45,065 nucleotides of DNA from an uncultured Stenotrophomonas sp. (GCF_945952405.1 NZ_CAMFIA010000028.1:1-45065); one strand, 5' to 3'; shown: positions 10,750 to 21,729, counted from the first letter of the stretch. Notes: generated by a model from the sequence alone, not told the origin. Program-made: numbers and translations.

Positions 10750-11490
10750 ATGACCCGCCAGCTGCCCTGGCGCCTGGCCGATGCGCCGGACGCCCCTTTC
10801 CCGCCGGCCGAGACCGCGCTGCGCCAGCCCGATGGCCTGCTCGCCGTGGGTGGCGACCTGCATCCGGTACGCCTGCTCAACGCCTATGCGGGCGGCATCT
10901 TCCCGTGGTTCAGCGAGGGAGAGCCGATCCTGTGGTGGTCACCCGACCCGCGCATGGTATTCCGGACCGATGGCGTGCACCTGTCCGCCCGCTTCCGTCG
11001 CCAGCTGCGCAGCAGCGAATGGGACGTCACTGCCGACACCGCCTTCAGCCGGGTCATGCGCGCCTGCGCGGCGGCGCCGCGGCCAGGCCAGGAAGGCACC
11101 TGGATCAGCCCGGCGATGGTGGACGCTTACAGCCAGCTGCACGATCTCGGCTTCGCCCACTCCTTCGAGGTCTGGGACCGGCAGACCCTGGTCGGCGGCA
11201 TCTACGGGGTCGCGATCGGATCGATGTTCTTCGGCGAAAGCATGTTCAGCGGCGCCAGTGGCGGCTCCAAGATCGCGCTGGCTGCATTGGCGGCCACCCT
11301 GCGCGGCTGGGGCTGGCAGCTGATCGACGCCCAGGTGGAGAATCCGCACCTGCTGCGGATGGGGGCCGAGCACCTGCCCCGTGCCGCCTTCCTTGAGCAG
11401 GTGCGCCAGGCGGTGCGCCGTGACGGGCGCGAAGGCCCCTGGACCACGGCGGTCGGACGCCTGCCAGCACGGGCTTTGGCCGGGGGTTAA
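10750..11490 (+). CDS. aat: leucyl/phenylalanyl-tRNA-protein transferase
   Basis: Adds Leu or Phe from aminoacyl-tRNA to proteins with N-terminal Arg or Lys, making them ClpS/ClpAP substrates. The ATG at 10750 gives 246 residues (MTRQLPWRLADA...), the usual family length; an upstream ATG at 10699 would overlap the divergent gene's leader. Diagnostic blocks are 'GGIFPWFSEGEPILWWSPDP', 'TWISPAMVDAYSQLHDLGFA', 'HSFEVWD' and 'GGIYGVAIGSMFFGESMFS'. infA follows 86 nt later, as in E. coli (there infA-aat), and clpA and clpS are close by, so the N-degron machinery is clustered. Confidence 0.96.
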   Translation: MTRQLPWRLADAPDAPFPPAETALRQPDGLLAVGGDLHPVRLLNAYAGGIFPWFSEGEPILWWSPDPRMVFRTDGVHLSARFRRQLRSSEWDVTADTAFSRVMRACAAAPRPGQEGTWISPAMVDAYSQLHDLGFAHSFEVWDRQTLVGGIYGVAIGSMFFGESMFSGASGGSKIALAALAATLRGWGWQLIDAQVENPHLLRMGAEHLPRAAFLEQVRQAVRRDGREGPWTTAVGRLPARALAGG

Positions 11491-11497
11491 CACAAAC

Positions 11498-11527
11498 TTT
11501 GCAAGCTGCGCCCGTCACGCGTAAAAT
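11498..11527 (+). promoter_or_regulatory. sigma-70-like promoter of infA
   Basis: TTTGCA (11498-11503) and TAAAAT (11522-11527) are separated by 18 nt, just after the aat stop codon and about 50 nt before the infA ATG. The -35 box is a partial match to TTGACA and the -10 a good match to TATAAT. It would give infA its own promoter. Sequence-only call. Confidence 0.5.
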
Positions 11528-11576
11528 ACTGCGCCTTAGGCCCAGCGTGGCCGTTTTCTGAACCGCACAGGACTAC

Positions 11577-11795
11577 ATGTCGAAAGACGATTCCATCGAG
11601 TTCGAGGGCACCGTCAGCGAGACGCTGCCGAACACCACTTTCCGCGTTCGTCTGGAAAATGGGCACGAAATCATCGCCCACATCTCCGGCCGCATGCGCA
11701 AGAACTACATCCGCATCCTCACCGGTGACCGGGTCAAGGTTGAAATGACCCCGTACGACCTGACCAAGGGTCGTATCACCTACCGCATGAAGTAA
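11577..11795 (+). CDS. infA: translation initiation factor IF-1
   Basis: 72-residue S1/OB-fold protein that occupies the ribosomal A site during initiation. The sequence starts [13 protein letters not shown] (the initial Met and 'EGTV' strand are typical) and contains '[20 protein letters not shown]', '[16 protein letters not shown]' and a C-terminal '[14 protein letters not shown]'. Length is exactly that of the family. It is flanked by aat upstream and a Rho-independent terminator downstream. Confidence 0.98.
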   Translation: MSKDDSIEFEGTVSETLPNTTFRVRLENGHEIIAHISGRMRKNYIRILTGDRVKVEMTPYDLTKGRITYRMK

Positions 11796-11822
11796 GCGGT
11801 CGGCGCCTGGCGCCACTTCGAC

Positions 11823-11850
11823 AAGGCCAGCCCTGGTTGCTGGCCTTTTG
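11823..11850 (+). terminator. infA terminator
   Basis: Stem AAGGCCAG (11823-11830) pairs with CTGGCCTT (11840-11847) and runs into TTTTG, about 28 nt after the infA stop. A typical intrinsic terminator. Confidence 0.8.
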
Positions 11851-11996
11851 TCATGCCTGTCATCCGGCCCTGCCGGAGGTCATCATGACCGAACTCACCG
11901 TGGCGTCGGTCAGCCCCGCTTGCGGCAGATTCGCATTTGCCGGGGCGGCGGCATCGTGGGATCCGATCCAGTCCGGATCGCCACCCCTCCCCGATC

Positions 11997-12380
11997 ATGA
12001 ACGCCCTGCTCCCGCACGTCCTGCTGCCGGCAGTTCTGCTGGTCAGCCTCCCCCTGGCAGTGCATGCCACCGAACCGGCCAGGCCCTCCGCACCGGCCGA
12101 GTGCATCGCGCTCAGCCCCCAGCGCGATATCCGCCCTTCCAGCACCGAGCGTGAACTCCTGCTGCGCGACGGCGACAAGCACTATCGGGTTCTCCTGCAG
12201 AAGCGCTGCCTGGGTGCCGCCGTTTCGGCCAGCTACGTGTTCTTCACCCCGGCCACGCCCGAGCGCATCTGCGGGGATGCCCGCAGCACCCTGCAGACCG
12301 ACAGCAACCACTGCGCGGTGACCCGGATCGAGCCGATCGATGCGGCCACCTTCAAGCGCCTGGCCCAGCAGGGGCGTTGA
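11997..12380 (+). CDS. small exported protein, DUF6491-like
   Basis: 127-residue protein starting MNALLPHVLLPAVLLVSLPL with a signal peptide ending at AVHA-TEP. The mature part of about 105 residues has four Cys (in AECIAL, KRCLG, RICGD and NHCAV), consistent with two disulfides. The pattern 'C..L....I......LLL..G...YRVLLQKRC' and 'ERICGDA' resembles DUF6491 proteins of Xanthomonadaceae; this is a weak family call. The frame is also open 60 nt upstream, but only the inner ATG gives a signal peptide. It converges with clpA across a terminator. Function unknown. Confidence 0.75.
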   Translation: MNALLPHVLLPAVLLVSLPLAVHATEPARPSAPAECIALSPQRDIRPSSTERELLLRDGDKHYRVLLQKRCLGAAVSASYVFFTPATPERICGDARSTLQTDSNHCAVTRIEPIDAATFKRLAQQGR

Positions 12381-12396
12381 GGCACGGATCAAACAA

Positions 12397-12420
12397 CAAG
12401 GGCGGCCGAAGCCGCCCTTG
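12397..12420. terminator. bidirectional terminator between the DUF6491-like gene and clpA
   Basis: Perfect 10-bp stem CAAGGGCGGC (12397-12406) with GCCGCCCTTG (12411-12420) and a CGAA tetraloop. On the minus strand it is followed by ttgtttg, so it fits best as the clpA terminator. It lies in the convergent junction. Confidence 0.75.
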
Positions 12421-12456
12421 TCCACCCGCCATCTCCACAGTCGATACGGCGCCGGC

Positions 12457-14742
<2,286 letters not shown>

Positions 14743-14880
14743 GGATTACTCCGGCGGCAGATGGGGACAATATGCGGCCTGACTACGCGATTTCCATCAC
14801 CCTAGCGGATTGCAGCGTTCAGATGGCGTTAGCAGTACACATCGCTTGATCTTCATTCACTCCAGGACGGCCCATCGAGC

Positions 14881-15693
14881 ATGAGCGAACCCTACCTGAG
14901 CCGCTGGCGATTACGGCGTGATGGCACTGCCATCGAAACGCCCCATGCCCTGCTCTGGCCGGTGCTGACCGCCGCCGGCGAGCCAGCGATGCTGAAGGTC
15001 AGCAGTGAAACCGAAGAGCAGAACAGCCACCGCCTGCTGCGCTGGTGGGATGGCGACGGCGCCGCCCGCCTGCTGGCCCACGAGGGACCGGCGATCCTGA
15101 TCGAGCGGGCCGTTGGCGACTCGCTGCGGCAACGCTCGATCGGCGGCGACGATGACGCCTGTACCTCCATCCTGTGCCAGGTCCTGCAGCGGCTGCACCG
15201 GCCACGGAGCGCGCCACCCGGCGATCTGGTCTGCCTGCGTACATGGTTCGCCGACCTGCTGCAGCCAAGGGCCGCGCTGCCCCCACTGCTGGAACAGTGC
15301 AGATCACTGGCGGAGGGGCTGCTGCAGGAGGAGCGCGAGATCCGGCCACTGCATGGCGACCTGCATCACGACAACGTGCTGGATTTCGGCGCGCGCGGCT
15401 GGCTGGCGATCGATCCGAAGCGGCTGCTGGGTGACCGCGCGTTCGACTACACGACGCTGTTCAGCAACCCGGACCTGTGCGGCCCCGGCATCCATGTGGC
15501 GACCCGGCCCGAGCGCTTCGCTGCCCGGCTGCAGCAGGTCGGCGCGAGCGCAGGCCTCGAACGTACGCGGCTGCTGCGCTGGATTGCGGCCAGCATGGCG
15601 TTGTCGGCGGTGTGGTTCCGGGATGACGGCGACCCGGCCGAGGTCGACGAGGCGGTCGCGCGGATGGCGCTGGAGGCGCTGGCGGAGGGGTGA
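14881..15693 (+). CDS. aminoglycoside/hydroxyurea phosphotransferase, APH(6)-like
   Basis: 270-residue kinase-fold protein of the APH(6)/hydroxyurea-resistance kinase family. Motifs: an N-lobe strand with 'MLKVSSETEEQNS', the Brenner-type catalytic loop HGDLHHDN (His158, Asp160, Asn165) and the metal-binding IDPK (Asp178). The 'GDRAFDYTTLFSNP' segment after the catalytic loop is typical of this family. Such enzymes phosphorylate the 6-OH of streptomycin; whether this one confers resistance cannot be read from sequence. Chromosomal aph genes are known in S. maltophilia. It is encoded between clpA and clpS: divergent from clpA and convergent with clpS, with a GTAG repeat behind its stop. Confidence 0.88.
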   Translation: MSEPYLSRWRLRRDGTAIETPHALLWPVLTAAGEPAMLKVSSETEEQNSHRLLRWWDGDGAARLLAHEGPAILIERAVGDSLRQRSIGGDDDACTSILCQVLQRLHRPRSAPPGDLVCLRTWFADLLQPRAALPPLLEQCRSLAEGLLQEEREIRPLHGDLHHDNVLDFGARGWLAIDPKRLLGDRAFDYTTLFSNPDLCGPGIHVATRPERFAARLQQVGASAGLERTRLLRWIAASMALSAVWFRDDGDPAEVDEAVARMALEALAEG

Positions 15694-15700
15694 TCCAGCG

Positions 15701-15760
15701 GTAGTTGCCCACCTTGGTGGGCACGCCGCGAACAGCAGCCGAGCAGGGGCTCGGCTCTAC
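15701..15760. repeat. GTAG...CTAC inverted repeat pair between aph and clpS
   Basis: Starts with GTAG (15701-15704) and ends with CTAC (15757-15760). It contains two hairpins: TGCCCACC/GGTGGGCA (15706-15713 with 15716-15723) and AGCCGAGC/GCTCGGCT (15737-15744 with 15749-15756). It fills the junction of two convergent genes and is a dimeric SMAG-type element by form. Confidence 0.75.
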
Positions 15761-15771
15761 AATGGGGACGG

Positions 15772-16098
15772 TCAGGCCTTTTCCATCGTGCACAGCAGCG
15801 GATGCTGGTTCATCCGCGAGTACTCGTTGACCTGGGCGACCTTGGTCTCGGCCACTTCGCGGGTGAACACCCCGCACACGCCACGGCCACGCGTATGTAC
15901 GTGCAGCATCACCTGCGTGGCCTTGTCCAGGTCCATGCTGAAGAACTGCTGCAGCACGTCCACCACGAAATCCATCGGGGTGTAGTCGTCGTTGAGCAGC
16001 ATCACCTGGTAGAACGGCGGCGGCGCCACTTCCGGGCGCGCGGGTTCCACGGCAACGCCGTGCTCGTGCTGGGAATCGGGGGAAGACTCATGAGGCAT
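15772..16098 (-). CDS. clpS: ATP-dependent Clp protease adaptor ClpS
   Basis: 108-residue adaptor that recognises N-terminal Leu, Phe, Tyr and Trp and delivers the substrate to ClpA. After a flexible N-terminal arm, the core has the N-degron pocket residues in [12 protein letters not shown] (Asn36, Asp37) and His68 in VMLHVHTRG (counterpart of E. coli His66), then '[15 protein letters not shown]'. Length is standard. It works with Aat (10750) and ClpA (12457). In most proteobacteria clpS directly precedes clpA; here a 270-codon kinase gene separates them. Confidence 0.97.
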   Translation of the reverse strand: MPHESSPDSQHEHGVAVEPARPEVAPPPFYQVMLLNDDYTPMDFVVDVLQQFFSMDLDKATQVMLHVHTRGRGVCGVFTREVAETKVAQVNEYSRMNQHPLLCTMEKA

Positions 16099-16210
16099 CT
16101 GCCCATTATAGAGCCTGCGCCCGGCCTGCGTCGGCCCGCCGCAGATTGGACGGCACGGACGCCCACCGTCACAATTGCACCTTCTTTCAATTCTGCTTCA
16201 CAGGATCTTC

Positions 16211-16684
16211 ATGAAAAGGACCCTTCTGCCCGCCCTGCTGATCGCCCTGGTCGCCGCCGGCTCCGCCGCTGCCGAGACCCAGGCCGACAAGTCCGTGGCC
16301 CGCCACCTGGACAAGCTGGGCTACACCTACGAGGTCGACGAGGATGGCGACTACCGCATGGTCTTCGACGTGGAGGGTGGCCGCACCCAGATGGTCTACG
16401 TGCGCTCGACGGTGGAAGATTTCGGCAGCCACAACATCCGCGAGATCTGGTCGCCGGGCTACAGCTCCAAGACCAAGCAGTTCCCGGTGGCCGTGGCCAA
16501 CCGCCTGCTGGAGGATTCGCAGGACGCCAAGATGGGCGGCTGGGTGAAGCAGGACACCATGGCCATGTTCGTGGTCAAGATCGACGCTGATGCCTCTTCG
16601 GACCAGCTCAGCGACGCCATCGATGCGGCCATCCGCACCGCCGACGCGATCGAGCTGGAACTGACCAAGAAGGACGAGTTCTGA
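16211..16684 (+). CDS. exported YbjN-like protein
   Basis: 157-residue exported protein. The ATG at 16211 begins a clear signal peptide (MKRTLLPALLIALVAAGSAAA-ETQ). The mature domain ('VARHLDKLGYTYEVDEDGDY', then 'GGRTQMVYVRST', then a C-terminal helix) resembles the YbjN fold related to type III chaperones. It has no catalytic motif and no Cys. Function unknown. It ends 1 nt before the TTG start of the Nudix gene, so the two are probably co-transcribed. The family call is moderate. Confidence 0.85.
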   Translation: MKRTLLPALLIALVAAGSAAAETQADKSVARHLDKLGYTYEVDEDGDYRMVFDVEGGRTQMVYVRSTVEDFGSHNIREIWSPGYSSKTKQFPVAVANRLLEDSQDAKMGGWVKQDTMAMFVVKIDADASSDQLSDAIDAAIRTADAIELELTKKDEF

Positions 16685-16685
16685 G

Positions 16686-17147
16686 TTGAACGCCACGCCG
16701 GACCCGCGCTGGGCACCGCACGCCACCGTCGCCACCGTGGTGGTGGACGGCGGCCGTGTGCTGCTGGTTGAGGAAACCATCGACGGCCGGCAGGTGCTGA
16801 ACCAGCCGGCCGGCCACCTCGAACCGGGTGAAAGCCTGGCCGAGGCGGCCCTGCGCGAGACCCGCGAGGAAACCGGCTGGACGGTGCAGCTGACCGATTT
16901 CATCGGCTGCTACCAGTGGACCGCAGGCGACGGCACCGCCTTCCTGCGCTTCTGCTATGCGGCGCGCCCGGTCTCGCACGACCCGGCGCAGCCGCTGGAC
17001 ACCGGCATCGACCGCGCACTGTGGCTGGCCCCGGACGCGCTGCAGGCGGCCGGCGAACGCCTGCGCAGTCCGCTGGTCTGGCAGGTGGTGGCCGATTTCC
17101 TGGGTGGCCAGCGCCATCCTCTTTCGCTGGTCAGGGAGGTCGCATGA
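16686..17147 (+). CDS. nudJ: Nudix hydrolase, NudJ-like phosphatase
   Basis: 153-residue Nudix enzyme. The Nudix box spans residues 43-65 with Gly43, Glu49 and the REXXEE core R57-E58...R60-E61-E62. NudJ of E. coli hydrolyses HMP-pyrophosphate and nucleoside di- and triphosphates. The start is TTG at 16686; no ATG or GTG gives the conserved '[11 protein letters not shown]' strand. It overlaps mnmA by 4 nt (ATGA). The order nudJ-mnmA-hflD is also that of E. coli, which supports the symbol. Confidence 0.88.
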   Translation: MNATPDPRWAPHATVATVVVDGGRVLLVEETIDGRQVLNQPAGHLEPGESLAEAALRETREETGWTVQLTDFIGCYQWTAGDGTAFLRFCYAARPVSHDPAQPLDTGIDRALWLAPDALQAAGERLRSPLVWQVVADFLGGQRHPLSLVREVA

Positions 17148-18286
17148 GCACTCCGCGGGTAATGGTGGGCGTCTCCGGTGGCGTCGATTCTTCGGTGGCT
17201 GCCTGGCGGCTGGTCCAGCAGGGCGAGGCGGTGGCTGGCCTGTTCATGCAGAACTGGGCCGACGACGGCAGCGGCGACTGCCGCGCCGAGGACGACCGCC
17301 GCGATGCGGTGGCCGTGTGCGGCCTGCTTGGCATCCCGTTCCACTTCCGCGACTTCTCCAGCGAGTACTGGCAGGGCGTGTTCGAACACTTCCTGGCCGA
17401 GTACGCGGCGGGCCGCACGCCGAACCCGGACGTGCTGTGCAACCGCGAGGTGAAGTTCAAGCACTTCCTGGACGCCGCCCGCGAACTGGGCGCCGAGCGC
17501 ATCGCCACCGGCCATTACGCGCGGGTCGCCCAGCGCGGCCAGCAGTGGCTGCTGCTACGCGGCGCCGACCGCTCCAAGGACCAGAGCTACTTCCTGCACC
17601 AGCTGGGCCAGCAGCAGCTGGCGGCCACGCTGTTCCCGATCGGCGACCTGGAGAAGAGCGACCTGCGCCGTATCGCCCGTGATGTCGGCCTGCCGACCCA
17701 CGCCAAGAAGGACTCCACCGGCATCTGCTTCATCGGCGAGCGCGACTTCCGCGAGTTCCTCGGCCGCTACCTGCCGGCCAAGCCGGGCCAGATCCTCGAC
17801 CCGGCCGACGGCGGCGTGATCGCCGAGCATCCGGGCGTGTTCTATTTCACCCTCGGCCAGCGCGAGGGCCTGAACATTGGTGGCGTGCGCGGCCGCCCCG
17901 CGGCGCCGTGGTACGTGGTCGGCAAGGACGTGGCCAGCAACGTGCTGTACGTGGACCAGGACCGTGACAGCCCGTGGATGCTGTCCGAGCGCCTGCGCTC
18001 GGAGACCGCGCACTGGATCGCCGGCGCGCCACCGGCACGCCGCTTCGAATGCACCGCCCAGACCCGCTACCGCCAGCCCGACGAGCCGTGTACGGTCGAG
18101 GTGCTGGACGATGGCAGCGTGCGGGTCACTTTCGCCCGCCCGCAGCGCGCCGTCACCCCTGGCCAGTCGCTGGTGCTGTACGACGGTGACGTGTGCCTGG
18201 GCGGCGCGGTGATCGCCGCCACCGATGCGCCGCTGGAACAGCGCCTGCGCACCACCCCTTCTCCTTTTGAGGTAATCGCTGCATGA
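17144..18286 (+). CDS. mnmA: tRNA-specific 2-thiouridylase MnmA
   Basis: Catalyses ATP-dependent 2-thiolation of U34 in tRNA-Lys, -Glu and -Gln, taking sulfur from the Tus/IscS relay. The 380-residue product has the PP-loop [12 protein letters not shown] near the N terminus, the catalytic Cys99 in [12 protein letters not shown] and the partner Cys195 in [12 protein letters not shown]. The '[12 protein letters not shown]' and C-terminal beta-barrel blocks are also present. It is overlapped by nudJ and by hflD (both by ATGA), so the three genes are translationally coupled. Confidence 0.97.
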   Translation: MSTPRVMVGVSGGVDSSVAAWRLVQQGEAVAGLFMQNWADDGSGDCRAEDDRRDAVAVCGLLGIPFHFRDFSSEYWQGVFEHFLAEYAAGRTPNPDVLCNREVKFKHFLDAARELGAERIATGHYARVAQRGQQWLLLRGADRSKDQSYFLHQLGQQQLAATLFPIGDLEKSDLRRIARDVGLPTHAKKDSTGICFIGERDFREFLGRYLPAKPGQILDPADGGVIAEHPGVFYFTLGQREGLNIGGVRGRPAAPWYVVGKDVASNVLYVDQDRDSPWMLSERLRSETAHWIAGAPPARRFECTAQTRYRQPDEPCTVEVLDDGSVRVTFARPQRAVTPGQSLVLYDGDVCLGGAVIAATDAPLEQRLRTTPSPFEVIAA

Positions 18287-18897
18287 GTTTCACTGTCGAC
18301 GACCGCGTCCTGGCCCTGGCCGGCATTGCCCAGGCCCTGCAGCAGGTACGCCGCATCGCCGATACCGGCCATTCCGACGCCGCCGCCGTGCGTACCGCCG
18401 TGGACAGCGTGTTCCGCGTCGACGCGTCCTCGCCGCAGGAGGTGTTCGGTGACCGCCATGCCTTGAAGGCGGGCCTGCGCCTGCTGCACAACTACTTCCG
18501 CAGCCAGGGCCAGGACCCGATCCTGCCCAAGCTGGCGCTGTCGGTACTGCAGCTGGAGCGTCGCTTCGTGCAGGACGGTGCCACCGTCAACAAGGTGGCC
18601 TCGGGCATCGAGCGCGCCCAGCGCCAGGCCGGCGAACTGGGCGACAGCGGCCACCCGGACGTGCTGGCCAGCCTCGGCGGCCTGTACGCGGACACCATCA
18701 GCCACCTGAAGCCGCGGGTGATGGTCCAGGGCAACCCGCACTACCTGGGCCAGGCCGGCGTGGTTGCCGAGATCCGCGCCCTGTTGCTGGCCGCGGTGCG
18801 TTCGGCGGTGCTGTGGCGGCAGCTGGGTGGCAGCTACTGGGACTTCCTGTTCAGCCGCAAGGCCATGATCGAGGCCGTGGACCGCCAGCTGGCCTGA
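18283..18897 (+). CDS. hflD: high-frequency lysogenization protein HflD homolog
   Basis: 204-residue, mostly helical protein, peripheral to the inner membrane in E. coli, where it affects lambda CII. Typical segments are '[19 protein letters not shown]', '[16 protein letters not shown]', '[12 protein letters not shown]' and '[20 protein letters not shown]'. It follows mnmA with an ATGA overlap. In many gammaproteobacteria purB comes next; here a repeat and a chemotaxis gene follow. Its cellular role outside phage infection is poorly known. Confidence 0.94.
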   Translation: MSFTVDDRVLALAGIAQALQQVRRIADTGHSDAAAVRTAVDSVFRVDASSPQEVFGDRHALKAGLRLLHNYFRSQGQDPILPKLALSVLQLERRFVQDGATVNKVASGIERAQRQAGELGDSGHPDVLASLGGLYADTISHLKPRVMVQGNPHYLGQAGVVAEIRALLLAAVRSAVLWRQLGGSYWDFLFSRKAMIEAVDRQLA

Positions 18898-18903
18898 GGG
18901 CCT

Positions 18904-19001
18904 GGGGTCAGAGCCCTTTTCCATGGGAAAGGGATCCGACCCCGCCTGCCGCCAACCCCGGGGGTCGGATCCCTTTCCGGCACGGATAGGGCCCTGACCC
19001 C
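18904..19001. repeat. nested palindromic repeat downstream of hflD
   Basis: Inner arms GGAAAGGGATCCGACCCC (18926-18943) and GGGGTCGGATCCCTTTCC (18961-18978) are perfect 18-bp complements. Outer arms GGGGTCAGAGCCC (18904-18916) and GGGCCCTGACCCC (18989-19001) pair 12 of 13. Within the left half, CCTTTTCCATGGGAAAGG forms its own small hairpin. This repeat type differs from the GTAG elements. It could end the nudJ-mnmA-hflD transcript. Confidence 0.75.
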
Positions 19002-19063
19002 GAACCGCGCGGCAGCGCCGGAAAACCGGCGCATTCAGAATGCACTTCGAAGCACATCGACGT

Positions 19064-19090
19064 TAAAGAGAAAGGGGGTACGGCCGATAC
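19064..19090 (+). promoter_or_regulatory. sigma-28 (FliA) promoter of the MCP gene
   Basis: TAAA (19064-19067), exactly 15 nt, then GCCGATAC (19083-19090): one mismatch from the TAAA-N15-GCCGATAA consensus. Transcription would begin near 19097, ahead of the ATG at 19119. It ties the MCP to the flagellar regulon. Confidence 0.85.
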
Positions 19091-19118
19091 ATCCTCCGTG
19101 CACCTCCCGAGAACGTCC

Positions 19119-20309
19119 ATGTACTCACGCATTTTCATCCGTCTGGCCGCCCCCCTGGCTCTGACCCTGCTGCTCCCCTTCGCCATCGGTTTCGAATGGC
19201 CGGCCGCCCTGCGCTGGGCGATCCTGACCACGATGACGCTGAGCTGGCTCGGCTTTGCGTGGTGGACCACCCGCGCCCAGGCGCATCGTTCCCCGGAACA
19301 TGCCCGTGTCCTGCGTGAGCAGGATCAGCTGCTGACCGAGCTGCGCAGCTTCGTCGGCAACGAGATCGACGGTTCGCGCGGCGAAGTGGAACGTGCCCGT
19401 GACCTGATCCGCCAGGCCGTCTCCAGCCTCGGCGGCAGCTTCGATGCGATGAACCGCAAGTCGCGCCAGCAGAGCCAGGCCCTGTCGCGCATCGTCGACC
19501 GCGCCGGTGATGAAGGCAGCGCCGGCCTCGACGTTGCCCGTTTTGCCCAGCACGCCAGCCATCGCATGGAACAGCTGGTCGAAGCCCTGGAACAGGTCAG
19601 CGGCCAGAGCACCACCACCGTGCAGCACATCGACCAGATGGCGCAGCACCTGGATGGCATCTTCGCGCTGCTGGAAGACGTCAAGTCGATCGCCGACCAG
19701 ACCAACCTGCTGGCACTGAACGCCGCCATCGAAGCCGCGCGCGCCGGTGAAGCCGGACGTGGCTTCGCAGTGGTTGCCGACGAAGTGCGCAACCTGTCGG
19801 AGCGTTCGACCACCTTCAACGAGCAGATCCGCAAGCTGGCGCACAGCTCCAAGGACGCCATCGCCAAGGTCCGCGAGACGGTCTCGCACATGGCCTCGCG
19901 CGACATGGACCGGTCCCGCGAAGCGCGCCAGGAAGCGGCGGCGATGCTCGACAACGTGGCCCAGATCAATGCCTCGCTGGGCGACGGCATGCGCGAAGTC
20001 TCCGATTGCGCCCGATCGATCGATGGCAGCGTGGCCGAAGCGGTGCGTGCCCTGCAGTTCGAAGACATCGCCACCCAGGCCCTGGGCGGCGTGCACACCC
20101 ACCTGGACCGCCTGACCGCCATCAACCGCGAAGCGGTGGCCCTGCAGGAACTGCTGCACCGCAATGGCGGCGTGTTCGACGAAGAGATCGCCACCGCCCT
20201 GCAGCGCACTGGCAGCCGCCTGCGCGAACTGCGCAGCGAATGGGAACGCCCGCCGCACAAGCCGGTTGCCCAGCAGAGCATGGGCGCTGGTACCGTCGAG
20301 CTGTTCTGA
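19119..20309 (+). CDS. methyl-accepting chemotaxis protein without a large periplasmic sensor
   Basis: 396-residue transducer. Two closely spaced membrane helices (about residues 5-24 and 31-48) leave almost no periplasmic loop, so it lacks a classical ligand domain. A long cytoplasmic coiled coil follows, with the CheA/CheW-binding hairpin tip at residues about 188-215 ([18 protein letters not shown] then [14 protein letters not shown]). The ATG at 19119 is preferred over the GTG at 19098, which would lie at the predicted transcription start. A sigma-28 promoter precedes it and a terminator follows. The signal is probably sensed in or near the membrane or from the cytoplasm. Confidence 0.92.
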   Translation: MYSRIFIRLAAPLALTLLLPFAIGFEWPAALRWAILTTMTLSWLGFAWWTTRAQAHRSPEHARVLREQDQLLTELRSFVGNEIDGSRGEVERARDLIRQAVSSLGGSFDAMNRKSRQQSQALSRIVDRAGDEGSAGLDVARFAQHASHRMEQLVEALEQVSGQSTTTVQHIDQMAQHLDGIFALLEDVKSIADQTNLLALNAAIEAARAGEAGRGFAVVADEVRNLSERSTTFNEQIRKLAHSSKDAIAKVRETVSHMASRDMDRSREARQEAAAMLDNVAQINASLGDGMREVSDCARSIDGSVAEAVRALQFEDIATQALGGVHTHLDRLTAINREAVALQELLHRNGGVFDEEIATALQRTGSRLRELRSEWERPPHKPVAQQSMGAGTVELF

Positions 20310-20344
20310 TCCTGATGTCCGCTGCCGCTGCCGGCAGCCCGCAA

Positions 20345-20368
20345 GGCCCCGGTTCGTCCGGGGCCTTT
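20345..20368 (+). terminator. MCP terminator
   Basis: GGCCCCGG (20345-20352) pairs with CCGGGGCC (20358-20365) and is followed by TTT. It lies 35 nt after the MCP stop. Confidence 0.7.
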
Positions 20369-20407
20369 GCCTGTGACCCGCCGTTGGATGCATCCTGTAC
20401 GCGCACC

Positions 20408-20623
20408 ATGACCCTGATCCGCGCCCTGCCCTCCCTCACCGACACCGAGCGCCCGCGCAATGCGAGCGTCCGTGAGCAGCTGCAGCAGCTGGAAGAGGTG
20501 GCCCGCGAGGAGATCCGCGAGCTGCAGCAGCTGGCGGACGCGCGCCCTGCCCCGCCGCGCGCGGACGACGCGCTGCTGGGACTGGCCTGGGACCTGGGGC
20601 TGGATGGCGAGGCCTTGAAGTAG
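20408..20623 (+). CDS. small hypothetical protein, coiled-coil-like
   Basis: 71-residue frame starting MTLIRALPSLTDTERPRNAS, with a heptad-like stretch 'LQQLEEVAREEIRELQQLAD' (residues about 26-45). No signal peptide, membrane segment or known family is seen. Its codon third positions are GC-rich like its neighbours. The Shine-Dalgarno is weak and it directly follows the MCP terminator, so its reality is uncertain. No function is offered. Confidence 0.45.
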   Translation: MTLIRALPSLTDTERPRNASVREQLQQLEEVAREEIRELQQLADARPAPPRADDALLGLAWDLGLDGEALK

Positions 20624-20720
20624 AACCACGCCGCGCGCGAATGGCTTTCACGGCCATCCATTGCAACGACATGGCATGATCGCCTTACGCCACCCACGGC
20701 GGGACACGGAGTGTCGTCGC

Positions 20721-21068
20721 ATGAGCAGCACGTTCATGACCTGGCTGGGATTTGCCGCGATGATGCTCATCGCAGTCACGTTCACCTGGCGCCCCGCCTA
20801 CGCCACCTTGCGACCGCCCCGGCATAGGCCTGTCGCTTTCCTGTTCGGCAGCCTGTTCTTCATGCTGATGGCGTTCGCATTCGCCTGGATGGCGGCAACT
20901 GCCCTCAGCACCGGGCATGTCCATCTGAGCCACCACCGCGCCGGCACCATTGATGCGTGGCGGGAGATCCAGCCGATCACCTATTGGCTGCTCATCGTGC
21001 TGGCGTATCTGATCGGACTGCTGACCGCCAGCTACGCCATTGCCGGCATCGCCCTGATGGACGGGTAG
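20721..21068 (+). CDS. small membrane protein, three helices
   Basis: 115-residue hydrophobic protein starting MSSTFMTWLGFAAMMLIAV at 20721, with GGAG about 9 nt upstream. It has three predicted membrane segments (about residues 5-22, 38-58 and 85-110) and short polar loops, one rich in His (HVHLSHHRAG). No family recognised. The frame is open 60 nt further upstream but the inner start fits the ribosome site. Confidence 0.65.
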   Translation: MSSTFMTWLGFAAMMLIAVTFTWRPAYATLRPPRHRPVAFLFGSLFFMLMAFAFAWMAATALSTGHVHLSHHRAGTIDAWREIQPITYWLLIVLAYLIGLLTASYAIAGIALMDG

Positions 21069-21205
21069 CTCCGCGCCGTGCGTGGATGCCGCTCATCTGC
21101 CGGTATGACGCCTGGCCCTCGCCGCAACATCCAGGCATGGCGTGGATCTACTGGCGTGGCGTAATCGCCGTGGCATGATGCCCCGGTCCCGCTCATGGAA
21201 GACCG

Positions 21206-21724
21206 ATGGCCATCGCCCTGACCGCATTGCTGCTGGTCGAGACCCTGCTGCAGATCGCCTGGGTTGCCCGCTACTACAGCCGAGGCATCATCCTGTTCAA
21301 CGAGCGGATCGCCGCCTCACCCGCCATGCAGGCCAAGCTTTCGCCGCTGGGCCTGGAGCGCGACCTGCCCCCGGGCCGGTGGGCGTCGCTGGCCTTCCAT
21401 GCACTGCCTGACGGCAGCACCGCGTTCCGCGAGAGCCTGGCGCCGAGCTTCGGCCTGCGTTATTTCCCGGTGATGCGCGGACGCATCGTCCTCAATGCGC
21501 GGCGGCACGAGGTCCGGGTCATCGGCCTGTGCAGCTGGTTCGTGGCGATCCTGTCGCTGCTGCTACTGCCGCTGGCAGCCATGTTCCCGATGACGACGCC
21601 GATACTGCTGATGCTGCCGTTGTTCCTGGCCAGCTACCTGATCCAGAAGCGGCGTTACACCGCCATCGTCGAGGTGCTGCGGATGCAGTTGAAGGCGGAG
21701 TATCCACGGCAGATCCATTCCTGA
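21206..21724 (+). CDS. membrane protein of unknown function
   Basis: 172 residues. An N-terminal hydrophobic helix (MAIALTALLLVETLLQIAWV) is followed by a soluble segment of about 90 residues ('YFPVMRGRIVLNARRHEVRV') and two more helices ('LCSWFVAILSLLLLPLAAMF' and 'TTPILLMLPLFLASYLI'), with a basic tail. The layout suggests an inner-membrane protein with a mid-chain domain. No family recognised. It converges on the PAS-GGDEF-EAL gene across a repeat block. Confidence 0.75.
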   Translation: MAIALTALLLVETLLQIAWVARYYSRGIILFNERIAASPAMQAKLSPLGLERDLPPGRWASLAFHALPDGSTAFRESLAPSFGLRYFPVMRGRIVLNARRHEVRVIGLCSWFVAILSLLLLPLAAMFPMTTPILLMLPLFLASYLIQKRRYTAIVEVLRMQLKAEYPRQIHS

Positions 21725-21729
21725 GGGCG

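Noticed and set aside
11850..11996. tRNA gene between infA and clpA, as serW in E. coli
   Set aside because: No cloverleaf arms or T-loop consensus could be found in this stretch.
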